From: Methylobacterium organophilum
GTDB taxonomy: Bacteria > Pseudomonadota > Alphaproteobacteria > Rhizobiales > Beijerinckiaceae
Reading direction: 5' to 3'
Assembly (NCBI RefSeq): GCF_022179465.1
Contig: NZ_BPQV01000019.1
Coordinates: 1-37,215, forward strand
Length of the DNA: 37,215 nucleotides
Part shown: piece by piece, positions 15,978 to 25,226 of the stretch
Layout: each line of letters starts with the position of its first letter
How positions within the stretch are numbered: position 1 is the stretch's first letter
Position numbers and translations under genes: made by a program
Notes under the pieces: model-generated
What the model was told of the DNA's origin: nothing
The model's database searches: none
Seen by the model: the letters and a program-made list of their open reading frames with translations, nothing else

Positions 15978-16769
15978 CTACTGGTCGATCTTGGCGCCGA
16001 GCAGGGCGATGGCCTTCTGGTAGACGCCGGCATCGTTCCAGCCCTGGATCGCGGCGAAGTTCGGCTCGCCGGGCTGATAGCCCGCGCCGGGCCGCCAGCC
16101 ATGGGCCTTGAGGAAGTTCGCCGTCGAGTTCAGCGCGTTGGCCGAGCTGTCGAGGCTGCCGCCGACGCCGTAGGTCAGCACGTTCTTCGGCAGGAACTGG
16201 GTGTGGCCGACCTCGCCATGGGCCGCGCCCCGGGTGCTCGGCGTCAGCACGCCGCGATCGACCAGGGTGAGGGCCGCATAGAGCTGGTCGGTGAAGAAGG
16301 CCGAGCGGCGGCAATCATAGGCGAGCGTCGCCACCGCGGAGAGGGTGTTCACGTTGCCCTTCACCGCGCCGAAGCCGGTCTCCATGCCCCAGATCGCGAG
16401 CAGGGGACCCGGCGGCACGCCGTAGCGCTGCTCGATGGCGGCGAAGAGGGCCGCGTTCTGCTGCTTGAGCGCGCGCCCGCGGGCCACGATGGTCGTGCCG
16501 CCGCGCTTGGCCAGGAACTGGTCCAGGGAGAGCTTGAAGCTCTTCTGGCCGCGATCAGCCGAGATGGTCGCCGTGGAATAGCTCGTGCCCTGGAGCGCGG
16601 CGAGGCTCGCGGCGCTGGCCCGGCCCCGGGCCTCCTCCGCGAATTCGCGCTTCCACGCCTCGAAGCCGGCCGCCGTGTTGCCGCATTGCGCAGCCTCGGC
16701 CCGGCCGGCCAGGCACGCCAGCGCCAGGCCGAGAACCGCCAGACGCTTCCTGTCCCCGCTTCTGATCAT
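15978..16769 (-). CDS. lytic murein transglycosylase, MltB-like (SLT_2)
   Basis: A 263-residue periplasmic protein. Residues 1-26 form a signal peptide (basic start, hydrophobic LAVLGLALACLAG, cleavage after AEA). The mature part has the MltB-type catalytic block LLAIWGMETGFG with Glu130, then NTLSAVATLAYD, GEVGHTQFLPKNVLTYGVG and the final GAGYQPGEPNFAAIQGWNDAGVYQKAI. It cleaves the MurNAc-GlcNAc linkage, giving 1,6-anhydro ends. It lacks the C-terminal peptidoglycan-binding domain often seen in this family, so it is a compact, catalytic-only form. There is no lipobox, so a soluble periplasmic enzyme is expected. It faces the Tlde1-like gene, and the two could be parts of cell-wall remodelling. 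Confidence 0.9.
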   Translation of the reverse strand: MIRSGDRKRLAVLGLALACLAGRAEAAQCGNTAAGFEAWKREFAEEARGRASAASLAALQGTSYSTATISADRGQKSFKLSLDQFLAKRGGTTIVARGRALKQQNAALFAAIEQRYGVPPGPLLAIWGMETGFGAVKGNVNTLSAVATLAYDCRRSAFFTDQLYAALTLVDRGVLTPSTRGAAHGEVGHTQFLPKNVLTYGVGGSLDSSANALNSTANFLKAHGWRPGAGYQPGEPNFAAIQGWNDAGVYQKAIALLGAKIDQ

Positions 16770-17081
16770 TCGAAACTCCTCGTACGCGGCGGGTATAAGA
16801 ACCGCTGCTCTTCCGGAGCAAGCTTAGCCGCCCCGATCGGCAGGGCTATATAAGGAAGATCTGCGCGGTTTCATGGCCGCGGCCGCCACTTCCGCGCGAG
16901 CGTGGCACCGAAACCTCAGCACGGCGCCCCCCGCGGCGGGACGGCGTCACGCCTCTGTGATCCGCCCGGGCCGCCGAGAACACGGCCAAGGCGCCCCTGA
17001 ACGGCAAAGGGCGCGACCCCTGTCCGGGAGTCGCGCCCTGTCTCGCGAGGCGGCCGACCGCCTCGCCGGGTCGGCGGCGCC
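16770..17081. other. intergenic region with hairpin downstream of mucR
   Basis: About 310 bases. A hairpin with ten-base arms (AGGGCGCGAC at 17008-17017, GTCGCGCCCT at 17030-17039) lies 42 bases beyond the mucR-family stop. On the minus strand it is followed by CTTTGCCG rather than a full T-run, so it is a weak intrinsic terminator candidate for that gene. The transglycosylase promoter should also be here. No gene is supported. Confidence 0.5.
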
Positions 17082-17630
17082 TCAGGCGGCGACGGCGGAC
17101 TTGCGGCCGCGGGGCTTCTTGGGCGCCTCCTCGGTCGTCTCGACCTTGGTGCGGCGGCCGCGGGCCTTCGGCGCCTCGGTCACGGTCTCGCTGGCCTCCG
17201 CCGCCATCTCGGCGGGGCGGCGGCGCTGCTGGCCGAGGCCGAGATCCTTGGCGAGGGCCGAACGCGCGGCGGAGTAGTTGGCCGACACCGTCGGATAGTC
17301 GGCCGGCAGGCCGTAGCGGCGGCGATAGGTCTCGAAGTCCAGCCCGTGCGTGGTCAGGTGGCGCTTGAGCGTCTTGTAGGGCTTGCCGTCGATGAACGAG
17401 ATCAGCGCGTCGGGCGTGATCGACTTCTTGATCTGGGCCGGCGTGGCCTTCTCGATGTCGTCCTCGACCGGCGCGGCGGGCGCCGAAAGATTGACGAGGG
17501 CAGCATGGACCTGGGCGATCAGGCCCGGCAATTCGGCGGCGGGCATCGAGTTGTTCGAGACATAGGCAGACACGAGATCCGCCGCGAGTTCGATACGATC
17601 GATCGACGCCACCTGGCTTTCATCCGACAT
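17082..17630 (-). CDS. MucR/Ros family transcriptional regulator lacking the zinc-binding cysteine
   Basis: A 182-residue DNA-binding protein of the Ros/MucR family, global regulators of surface polysaccharide, motility and cell cycle in Rhizobiales that also bind AT-rich promoters as H-NS-like proteins. The N-terminal oligomerisation part (residues 8-50) and the finger region (74-133) are clear: ISFIDGKPYKTLKRHLTTHGL, then YRRRYGLPADYP and NYSAARSALAKDLGLGQ. The zinc Cys of Ros is replaced by Ser78, while Asp81, His91 and His95 remain, so the fold may be metal-free as reported for some Mesorhizobium homologues. The tail has two RGR motifs (RGRRTK, KPRGRK) resembling AT-hooks. The ATG at 17630 is chosen because the conserved N-terminus starts there. 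An inverted repeat lies upstream. Confidence 0.88.
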   Translation of the reverse strand: MSDESQVASIDRIELAADLVSAYVSNNSMPAAELPGLIAQVHAALVNLSAPAAPVEDDIEKATPAQIKKSITPDALISFIDGKPYKTLKRHLTTHGLDFETYRRRYGLPADYPTVSANYSAARSALAKDLGLGQQRRRPAEMAAEASETVTEAPKARGRRTKVETTEEAPKKPRGRKSAVAA

Positions 17631-17678
17631 ATAACAGGGCCCTTTCTTTTTCCCTGTCTCGGAGCTACCGCTCCTGTG

Positions 17679-17700
17679 CAGGAATTCAAGCGAATTCCTG
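17679..17700. promoter_or_regulatory. inverted repeat upstream of mucR-family gene, candidate operator
   Basis: CAGGAATTC (17679-17687) and GAATTCCTG (17692-17700) form a perfect nine-base inverted repeat with a four-base spacer, 49 bases upstream of the start codon. It sits in an AT-rich stretch that also has a third GAATTC near 17762 and A/T runs. MucR proteins repress their own genes by binding such AT-rich sequences, so autoregulation is plausible. Confidence 0.5.
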
Positions 17701-18103
17701 TATGGAAACCTGTAAAAACCGGAAATCCGCCGATTCTTGCGTGTTTTTGCGCGTATAGCGCGAATTCGGAGAGCCCTGCTCGCAGGATTAGGTTGCTCAG
17801 AAAGCCCGCGCGCAGAGCCGCGGCAGGCTTGGCGAGACGTTGATTCGTCCAGAAGTGTTCCTGGCGTGGACCAGGCGGGAAAAGGCGAGAACTCCCGAAG
17901 CTCAGGCAAACATGCCCCGGCTCTAACCCGGTCGTCCGGGCGGCTTTCATCGCGCGCTTGTTGTCATCTTCCCCCGCGGCCGAGGGCAGGCGGCCTTCTG
18001 ATGGGTCCTTCACCTGACGAGCGTATTCCTCTGCACGCTCGGCGAGGATGCGGCGGCTGGCGCCGGCCGGTCGCAAAACGTCGGGCAAAGGCCCGAATGC
18101 GAA
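17701..18103. other. intergenic region between mucR-family gene and metY terminator
   Basis: About 400 bases. The part next to the mucR-family gene (17701-17770) is AT-rich and probably carries its promoter, with a GANTC at 17732-17736. The remainder is GC-rich with only unsupported open frames. No RNA gene was recognised. Confidence 0.45.
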
Positions 18104-18129
18104 AGGGGCGGCTCCATGGAGCCGCCCCT
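18104..18129 (-). terminator. perfect 26-base palindrome, terminator of metY
   Basis: The palindrome spans 18104-18129: AGGGGCGGCTCCA and its reverse complement. On the minus strand it is followed by TTTCGC, as expected for an intrinsic terminator of the sulfhydrylase gene whose stop is 45 bases away. The centre can open into a small loop. Confidence 0.7.
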
Positions 18130-18174
18130 CTGCCTGTACTGTCGATGGACGAGGAAAGATCAGGCGCGGTTCGG

Positions 18175-19455
18175 TCAGGCCCGCAGCGCCGCGTCCAGAT
18201 CCTCGATCAGATCCTGCGGATCCTCGATGCCGATCGAGAGGCGCACGACCTCTGGGCCGGCCCCGGCGGCGCTCTTCTGCGCGTCGGTGAGCTGGCGGTG
18301 GGTGGTCGAGGCCGGGTGGATCACCAGGGAGCGGGTGTCGCCGATATTGGCGAGATGGCTGAACAGCCGCAGGTTCGAGACCAGCTTCACGCCCGCCTCG
18401 TAGCCGCCCTTGAGACCGAAGGTGAACACCGCGCCGGCGCCCTTGGGCGTGTAGCGCCGGGCGAGCCCGTGATACTTGTCGCTCTCGAGGCCCGGATAGC
18501 TCACCCATTCCACGAGGGAGTGATCCTTCAGGAAGGTCGCGACCTTCAGGGCGTTGTCGGAATGGCGCTGCATGCGCAGCGGCAGCGTCTCGATGCCGTT
18601 GAGGATCAGGAAGGCGTTGAAGGGCGAGAGCGCCGGCCCGAGATCGCGCAGGGACAGCACCCGCACGGCGATGGCGAAGCCGAAATTGCCGAAGGTCTCG
18701 GAGAGCACCATGCCGGCATATTCCGGCCGGGGCTTGGAGAGCATCGGGTAGCGCTCGTCCCCCTCCCAGCGGAAGCTGCCGCCGTCGACGATAAGGCCGC
18801 CGATGGAGTTGCCGTGGCCGCCCAGGAACTTGGTGGCCGAATGCACGACGATGTCGGCGCCGTGCTCGAAGGGCCGGATCAGGTAGGGGGTCGCCATCGT
18901 GTTGTCGACGATGAGCGGGATGTTGTGGCGCTTGGCCACCGCCGCGATCGCCGCGATGTCGGTGATGACGCCGCCCGGATTGGCGATCGACTCGATGAAG
19001 ATCGCCTTGGTGCGCGGGGTGATCGCCGCCTCGAAGGAGGCCGGGTCGTCGGTATCGGCCCAGACGACGTTCCAGCCGAAGTTCTTGTAGGAATGGTTGA
19101 ACTGGTTGATCGAGCCGCCATAGAGCTTGTTGGCCGCCACGAACTCGTCGCCCGGCTGCATCAGGGCGTGCAGGGTCAGGAACTCCGCGGCATGGCCGGA
19201 GGCGACGGCGAGCGCCGCGGTGCCGCCTTCGAGGGCGGCGATGCGCTCCTCCAGCACCGCATTGGTCGGGTTGGTGATGCGGCTGTAGATGTTGCCGAAG
19301 GCCTGCAGGCCGAACAGCGAGGCGGCGTGGTCGACATCGTCGAACACGAAGCTCGTGGTCTGATAGATCGGCGTCGCCCGCGCGCCCGTGGCCGGGTCGG
19401 GGCTCGCCCCCGCATGGATCGCAAGCGTGTTGAAGCCGGGCTGGCGGTCGGTCAT
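18175..19455 (-). CDS. metY: O-acetylhomoserine sulfhydrylase (copy 2)
   Basis: A 426-residue PLP-dependent enzyme of the Cys/Met family that converts O-acetylhomoserine and sulfide to homocysteine. All usual residues are present: IHAGA near the start, YSRITNPT (residues 57-64), ASGHAA (85-90), LYGGS with the PLP-stacking Tyr112, Asp of IVDNT, and the Schiff-base lysine in HSATKF (Lys209). It shares the overall architecture of the copy at 5620-6915 but differs at many positions and keeps the Tyr that copy has lost. Nothing else of sulfur metabolism lies next to it, and it is divergent from a DUF3140 gene. The symbol follows the closest family; a MetZ-type substrate cannot be excluded. Confidence 0.88.
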   Translation of the reverse strand: MTDRQPGFNTLAIHAGASPDPATGARATPIYQTTSFVFDDVDHAASLFGLQAFGNIYSRITNPTNAVLEERIAALEGGTAALAVASGHAAEFLTLHALMQPGDEFVAANKLYGGSINQFNHSYKNFGWNVVWADTDDPASFEAAITPRTKAIFIESIANPGGVITDIAAIAAVAKRHNIPLIVDNTMATPYLIRPFEHGADIVVHSATKFLGGHGNSIGGLIVDGGSFRWEGDERYPMLSKPRPEYAGMVLSETFGNFGFAIAVRVLSLRDLGPALSPFNAFLILNGIETLPLRMQRHSDNALKVATFLKDHSLVEWVSYPGLESDKYHGLARRYTPKGAGAVFTFGLKGGYEAGVKLVSNLRLFSHLANIGDTRSLVIHPASTTHRQLTDAQKSAAGAGPEVVRLSIGIEDPQDLIEDLDAALRA

Positions 19456-19615
19456 CGCTAAAGTCTCCCGCGGGCCGTTTACGCCCCGCCTTCGCGCCGT
19501 TGCAAGCGGGCAGGCGCAGGCCCGCCGTGCGCTTTCGCCCCGGCTGCCCGGAGGAACCGCATTCGCCCACCGAAGTTCTCGGCGAACGTTTTCTCAAGAG
19601 AACCCGAGGTGAGCG

Positions 19616-19969
19616 ATGGCGGCGGCGGCCAAGGACGACCACGAGGCGATCTACAAGGACTTCAAGGCGGCGGTGAACATGACCGCCTCCGCTCTGGAAA
19701 CGTTCCTCGAGACCGAGGAGAGCCGCTCCGTCGGCCAGAAGACGGAGGGCGGCGAGGCCACGGGCCACAAGTCCGGCCGCCAGATCGTGAGCATCCTCCA
19801 CAAGAAGAAGGCCGATCTCAGCGACGACGACTACGCGCATATGAAGAAGGTCGTCGGCTACGTGCACCGCCACCTCAAGCAGGGCGGCCCGGAGGACAAG
19901 GCCAAGCGGGCGGACTCGCCCTGGCGCCTCTCGCTGATGAACTGGGGGCACGATCCGCTGAAGGCGTGA
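19616..19969 (+). CDS. DUF3140 family small basic protein
   Basis: A 117-residue, highly charged protein belonging to the DUF3140 family, recognisable by the C-terminal WRLSLMNWGHDP motif and the central GRQIVSILHKKK segment. Function is unknown. It has no signal peptide or membrane helix, is rich in Lys, Asp and His, and could bind nucleic acid (inference from charge only). The ATG has GAGG seven bases upstream. It is divergent from metY and 126 bases ahead of the hydroxyacid dehydrogenase gene. Confidence 0.8.
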   Translation: MAAAAKDDHEAIYKDFKAAVNMTASALETFLETEESRSVGQKTEGGEATGHKSGRQIVSILHKKKADLSDDDYAHMKKVVGYVHRHLKQGGPEDKAKRADSPWRLSLMNWGHDPLKA

Positions 19970-20095
19970 GCCCCTCGGGCCCGCGCCCGGGGAGGGGATC
20001 GCACCACTACCCTGGCGTGTCGCCGAGGCGGCTTCCCCTCGGCCCGGGAGCGCTCTAGACCCGGCCGTCTTCCTGATACGGTCGGAGTGTGCTCG

Positions 20096-20962
20096 ATGGC
20101 GAAGGTCGCGTTTCTGGGGCTCGGCGTGATGGGCGCGCCGATGGCCGGCCACCTCGCCGCGAAGGGCCACGAGGTCACGGTCTACAACCGCACCGCCGAG
20201 AAGGCGAAGGCCTGGGTCGCCAAGCATGGCGGCGCCTTCGCCGCCACCCCGCGGGAGGCCGCAAAGGGCCAGGCGATCGTATTCGCCTGCGTCGGCAACG
20301 ACGACGACCTGCGCAGCGTGACGCTCGGCGAGGACGGCGCCTTCGCGGGCATGGAGCAGGGCGCGGTCTTCGTCGACCACACCACGGCCTCCGCCCAGGT
20401 CGCCCGCGAACTCGCCGCCGCCGCGGAGGCCGCCGGCCTCGCCTTCATCGACGCCCCCGTCTCCGGCGGCCAGGCCGGCGCGGAGAACGGGACGCTCACC
20501 GTGATGTGCGGCGGCCCTCCCGAGATCTATGCCCGCGTCGAGCCGGCGATCCTCGCCTATGCCCGGGCGAGCCGCCTGATGGGCGAGGCGGGCTCCGGCC
20601 AGCTCACCAAGATGGTCAACCAGATCTGCATCGCCGGCACCGTGCAGGGCCTGTCCGAGGCCCTGCATTTCGCCAAGCGGGCCGAGCTCGACGTCGAGGC
20701 CGTGCTGGAGGTGATCGGCAAGGGCGCCGCCGGCTCCTGGCAGATGGAGAACCGGGGCCGCACCATGAATGCGGGGGCGTTCGATTTCGGCTTCGCCGTC
20801 GAGTGGATGCGCAAGGATCTCGGCATCCTCCTCGCCGAGGCCCGCCGCAACGGCGCCAAGCTCCCCCTGACCGCCCTGGTCGACCAGTTCTATGCCGAGG
20901 TCGAGGCCATGGGCGGCAGCCGCTGGGACACCTCCGCGCTCATCGCGCGGCTGGAGCGGTGA
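20096..20962 (+). CDS. NAD(P)-dependent beta-hydroxyacid dehydrogenase family protein
   Basis: A 288-residue oxidoreductase of the 3-hydroxyisobutyrate/tartronate-semialdehyde/glyoxylate reductase family. The N-terminal Rossmann motif is [12 protein letters not shown] (residues 7-18), followed by NRT at 31-33, which suggests NADP preference (inference from the Arg after the second strand). The substrate-binding block is DAPVSGG (119-125), and the catalytic lysine is Lys172 in [11 protein letters not shown]. The C-terminal helices include WQMENRG and KDLGILL. The precise substrate cannot be set from sequence. The ATG at 20096 is chosen over a GTG three codons earlier because the family starts directly with the Rossmann strand. 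Its last 23 bases overlap the end of the convergent miaA gene. Confidence 0.88.
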   Translation: MAKVAFLGLGVMGAPMAGHLAAKGHEVTVYNRTAEKAKAWVAKHGGAFAATPREAAKGQAIVFACVGNDDDLRSVTLGEDGAFAGMEQGAVFVDHTTASAQVARELAAAAEAAGLAFIDAPVSGGQAGAENGTLTVMCGGPPEIYARVEPAILAYARASRLMGEAGSGQLTKMVNQICIAGTVQGLSEALHFAKRAELDVEAVLEVIGKGAAGSWQMENRGRTMNAGAFDFGFAVEWMRKDLGILLAEARRNGAKLPLTALVDQFYAEVEAMGGSRWDTSALIARLER

Positions 20963-21902
20963 GCGCCTCGCTCGCCAGCGCCAGGGCCGCCTCCGGGCGG
21001 GTCCAGATCCAGTCCTCGCCCATCTGGTGGCGGAACCAGGTGAACTGGCGCTTGGCGTAGCGGCGGGTGTCGGCCTGGCCCCGGCGCACGGCCTCCGCGT
21101 AGGGGAGGGCGCCGTCGAGATGGGCGATCAGGCCCGGCACGCCGTGGGCGCGCATCACCGGCAGCATCGGGTCGAGGCGGCGCGCGCGCAGGGCCGCGAC
21201 CTCGTCGAGGGCGCCCGCCGCCATCATCGCCAGGAACCGGGCATCGATGCGGGCGCGCAGGGCCTCGCGCTCCACGTCGAGGAAGATCCGCAGCAGCGGT
21301 TGTCCGGCGAGCGGCCCGGGGGCGCGCCGGCCCTGGAAGGCGGCGATGGGCCGGCCGGTGGCGCGGAAGATTTCCAGGGCGCGCATCACCCGCATCCGGT
21401 CGGAGGGGCGCAGCGACGCCGCCCCTTCCGGATCGAGCGCGGCGAGTTCGGCGTGCAGCGCCTCGGTCGGGCGCCCCTCCGCCTCGGCCCGCACCGCCGC
21501 GCGCACGGCGTCGGGCACCTCCGGCATGTCGGAGAAGCCCTCTTCGAGGGCGCGGAAATAGAGGCCGGTGCCGCCGACGAAGATCGGCAGCCGGCCCGCC
21601 CGGCCGGTCTCCTCGAGCAGGGCGGCGGCCGCCCGCTGGAAATGGCCGACGGAAAAGTTCACCGCCCCGTCGACGCTGCCGTAGAGGCGGTGGGGCGCCA
21701 GGGCTTCCTCGTCCACGCTCGGCCGGGCCGAGAGGCGGCGCAGATCGGCATAGACCTGCATGGAATCCGTGTTGATCAGGCTGCCGTGAAACCTCTGCGC
21801 CAGGGCCAGCGCCAGGGCCGACTTGCCCGAGGCGGTCGGCCCTGCGATGAGGACCGCGGCGGGCCGCTCCCGGCCCGCGCCCGACCTGTCCGCGAGCGGC
21901 AA
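20940..21902 (-). CDS. miaA: tRNA dimethylallyltransferase
   Basis: About 320 residues. The enzyme adds a dimethylallyl group to N6 of A37 in tRNAs that read UNN codons. Visible features are the P-loop [11 protein letters not shown] near the N-terminus, INTDSMQVY, the [11 protein letters not shown] block, [12 protein letters not shown] and the C-terminal [14 protein letters not shown]. The start is uncertain: there is no in-frame ATG before the P-loop. The best candidate is a TTG at 21902 giving a 14-residue lead; the nearest upstream ATG is in another frame. The serB ATG lies only 12 bases away on the other strand, so the two genes must share or overlap promoters. Its 3' end overlaps the dehydrogenase gene by 23 bases. 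Confidence 0.9.
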   Translation of the reverse strand: MPLADRSGAGRERPAAVLIAGPTASGKSALALALAQRFHGSLINTDSMQVYADLRRLSARPSVDEEALAPHRLYGSVDGAVNFSVGHFQRAAAALLEETGRAGRLPIFVGGTGLYFRALEEGFSDMPEVPDAVRAAVRAEAEGRPTEALHAELAALDPEGAASLRPSDRMRVMRALEIFRATGRPIAAFQGRRAPGPLAGQPLLRIFLDVEREALRARIDARFLAMMAAGALDEVAALRARRLDPMLPVMRAHGVPGLIAHLDGALPYAEAVRRGQADTRRYAKRQFTWFRHQMGEDWIWTRPEAALALASEALTAPAAR

Positions 21903-21914
21903 GACTGTTCTCCC

Positions 21915-22808
21915 ATGACTCTCGTCGCGAGCCTGATAGCAAACCCCGCCCGGCCCGCCATCACCGATGCGGTGCTGGCCGAGGCGCGCCGGGTGCTCCG
22001 CACGGACCATCAGCCGCGCATCCTGCACGGGCAGGTCGCCGCGGAGATCCTCGTCGAGGGCGGTGAGGCCGAGCCGCTGGAGGCGCGCCTGCGCGAGGTC
22101 TTCGCCGGCGAGCCGATCGACGTCGCCGTCCTGCCCGGCGGACCGCATCGGCGCAAGCGCCTGTTCCTGGCCGACATGGATTCCACCATGATCGAGCAGG
22201 AATGCATCGACGAGCTCGCCGCCACCCTCGGCCTCAAGGCGCATGTCGCCGCGATCACCGAGCGGGCGATGCGCGGAGAGATCGCCTTCGAGCCGGCCCT
22301 GCGCGAGCGCGTGGCGCTCCTCAAAGGGATCGAGGCCGGCGTGATCGACGCCCTGATCCGCGACCGCATCACCCTGACCCCGGGCGGCCGCACCCTGGTG
22401 GCGACGATGCGTACCCACGGCGCCCGGACCTGCCTCGTCTCCGGCGGCTTCACCCTGTTCACCGGCCCGATCGGCGCGACGCTGGGCTTCGAGGAGACCC
22501 GGGCCAATCGGCTCGGCCTGGAGGCGGGCCGCCTCAGCGGCACGGTCGAGGAGCCGATCGTCGGCCGCGAGGCCAAGCGGGCGACACTGATCGAAGGGCG
22601 CGAGCGCCTCGGCCTCGCTACCGAGGAGACGCTGGCGGTGGGCGACGGCGCCAACGACCTTGCCATGCTGGGCGAGGCCGGTCTCGGCGTCGCCTTCCGG
22701 GCCAAGCCGGCGGTGGCCGCCGCCGCCCGCGCCCGCATCGACCACGGCGACCTGACGGCGCTGCTCTACCTGCAGGGATTCGGCGCGAGCGAGTTCGTGG
22801 TCGGCTGA
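21915..22808 (+). CDS. serB: phosphoserine phosphatase
   Basis: A 297-residue HAD-superfamily enzyme for the last step of serine biosynthesis (phosphoserine to serine). The N-terminal 78 residues form an ACT-like regulatory part. The catalytic motif is DMDST (Asp87 nucleophile, Asp89), motif II is SGGFTLFTG, and motif IV is GDGANDLAM. It starts with an ATG at 21915, immediately divergent from miaA. It ends five bases before the stop of the convergent coiled-coil gene, with no obvious terminator between them. It is a normal full-length family member. Confidence 0.93.
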   Translation: MTLVASLIANPARPAITDAVLAEARRVLRTDHQPRILHGQVAAEILVEGGEAEPLEARLREVFAGEPIDVAVLPGGPHRRKRLFLADMDSTMIEQECIDELAATLGLKAHVAAITERAMRGEIAFEPALRERVALLKGIEAGVIDALIRDRITLTPGGRTLVATMRTHGARTCLVSGGFTLFTGPIGATLGFEETRANRLGLEAGRLSGTVEEPIVGREAKRATLIEGRERLGLATEETLAVGDGANDLAMLGEAGLGVAFRAKPAVAAAARARIDHGDLTALLYLQGFGASEFVVG

Positions 22809-22812
22809 GGCC

Positions 22813-23406
22813 TCAGTGCAGGGTGCGGGCGAGGACCACGACAGCCCCGACGACGGCGAGGGTCTGGAACCCGACCGCACCGATGACCCATTTCACGGTT
22901 TCGGCCTTCGCCGCCTCGATCTTGGCCTCGAGCTGGAAACGCAGCTTCTCGACCTCGGCCCGAACAAGGCCGATCTCCGCCTTGACCTTCTCGATTTCCA
23001 CCTTGACCAGGCCGATCTCGACCTTGACCTTTTCGGTCTCCGCCTTGACGACGCCGATCTCGACCTTGACCTGATCGATTTCGGCCCGCAGCCGCTCGGT
23101 CTCCGCCTTCACGAGAGCCGTCTCGGCCTTGATCTGAGCCGTTTCCGCCTTGATCTGAGCCGTCTCCGCTCTGATCTGAAACGTCTCGGCCTTGATCTGA
23201 GCGGCCTCCCCCCTGGTCTGAGCCGTATCCGATTTCACCAGCTCGATGTCGGAGCGGACATCCGAGACGTCGGACTTGGTCGCCAGATCGGCCTGCATCA
23301 CCTCGGCGATGGCGCCGGCGAAGCCTTCGGCCTGTTCGGCCGGAAGGCGTGCCTTCTCCCGCAGGGATTGGGCGAATTTCAGGGTGTCGAACGCGACGGC
23401 GTTCAT
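22813..23406 (-). CDS. heptad-repeat coiled-coil membrane protein (DUF1640/CCDC90-like)
   Basis: A 197-residue protein. Residues 1-40 ([28 protein letters not shown]) match the head of DUF1640/CCDC90 proteins, the family that includes the mitochondrial uniporter regulator MCUR1. Residues 55-159 are fifteen consecutive seven-residue units such as [14 protein letters not shown] and GLVRAEV, which would form one long uninterrupted coiled coil. A single membrane helix (about 172-193) ends the protein. A membrane-anchored oligomeric stalk is expected; the bacterial function is unknown. The near-identical heptads are mirrored by 21-base tandem repeats in the DNA, so copy number may vary between strains. 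It is convergent with serB. Confidence 0.82.
   Translation of the reverse strand: MNAVAFDTLKFAQSLREKARLPAEQAEGFAGAIAEVMQADLATKSDVSDVRSDIELVKSDTAQTRGEAAQIKAETFQIRAETAQIKAETAQIKAETALVKAETERLRAEIDQVKVEIGVVKAETEKVKVEIGLVKVEIEKVKAEIGLVRAEVEKLRFQLEAKIEAAKAETVKWVIGAVGFQTLAVVGAVVVLARTLH
22930..23244 (-). repeat. degenerate 21-base tandem repeats encoding heptads
   Basis: Fifteen degenerate 21-base units inside the coiled-coil gene, each coding one heptad. The best-conserved are the successive units coding AQIKAET near 23100-23190. They arise from duplication of a heptad codon block rather than from a mobile element. Confidence 0.75.
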
Positions 23407-23509
23407 CGGCGGCGGGCTCTCGCCTGGAGCGAACGGTATGGATGTGATGGGGCCGGCGCCCGCCCTTCGTCAATGGAGACCAAGACGGGTGCAGATAGCA
23501 CCGGCACGT

Positions 23510-23541
23510 AAAAAAGCCGCCGCCCCGGAGAGGGCAGCGGC
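23510..23541 (-). terminator. intrinsic terminator after degP
   Basis: On the minus strand a ten-pair stem (GCCGCTGCCC with GGGGCGGCGGC, one T-G pair) is followed directly by six T residues (plus-strand A-run 23510-23515). It lies 28 bases after the degP stop. Confidence 0.88.
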
Positions 23542-23568
23542 GTCGAGTTCAGCGTCCCGGCGGCGGGA

Positions 23569-25095
<1,527 letters not shown>

Positions 25096-25168
25096 CGATC
25101 GACCTCTTGAATTCTCTGCCGCTGCCGAAGCGTGCCTATAGATCGGCAGCACGGTCCTGCAATCAAGT

Positions 25169-25205
25169 GCGGCGCGCGCGCCCTTCGGGAGGACCCGCGC
25201 GCCGC
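25169..25205 (-). terminator. GC-rich hairpin between hflC and degP
   Basis: GCGGCGCGCG (25169-25178) pairs perfectly with CGCGCGCCGC (25196-25205) over a 17-base loop. There is no T-run on the minus strand, so it may act as an attenuator or mRNA-stabilising hairpin rather than a full terminator. Confidence 0.4.
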
Positions 25206-25226
25206 CGTCTCGGGAGTTCGCCGCCG

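Noticed and set aside
19456-19615. SAM riboswitch before metY
   Set aside because: Looked for the SAM-II type motifs common in alphaproteobacterial methionine genes; no matching pseudoknot or GCTAAA element was seen on the metY strand.
17519-20668. 1049-codon open frame on the minus strand
   Set aside because: It is a shadow of metY and of the mucR-family gene in another frame; it lacks start signals and family motifs.
22930-23244. Tandem repeats that might be taken for a CRISPR array
   Set aside because: The units are contiguous 21-base codon blocks coding heptads, with no spacers and no cas genes.
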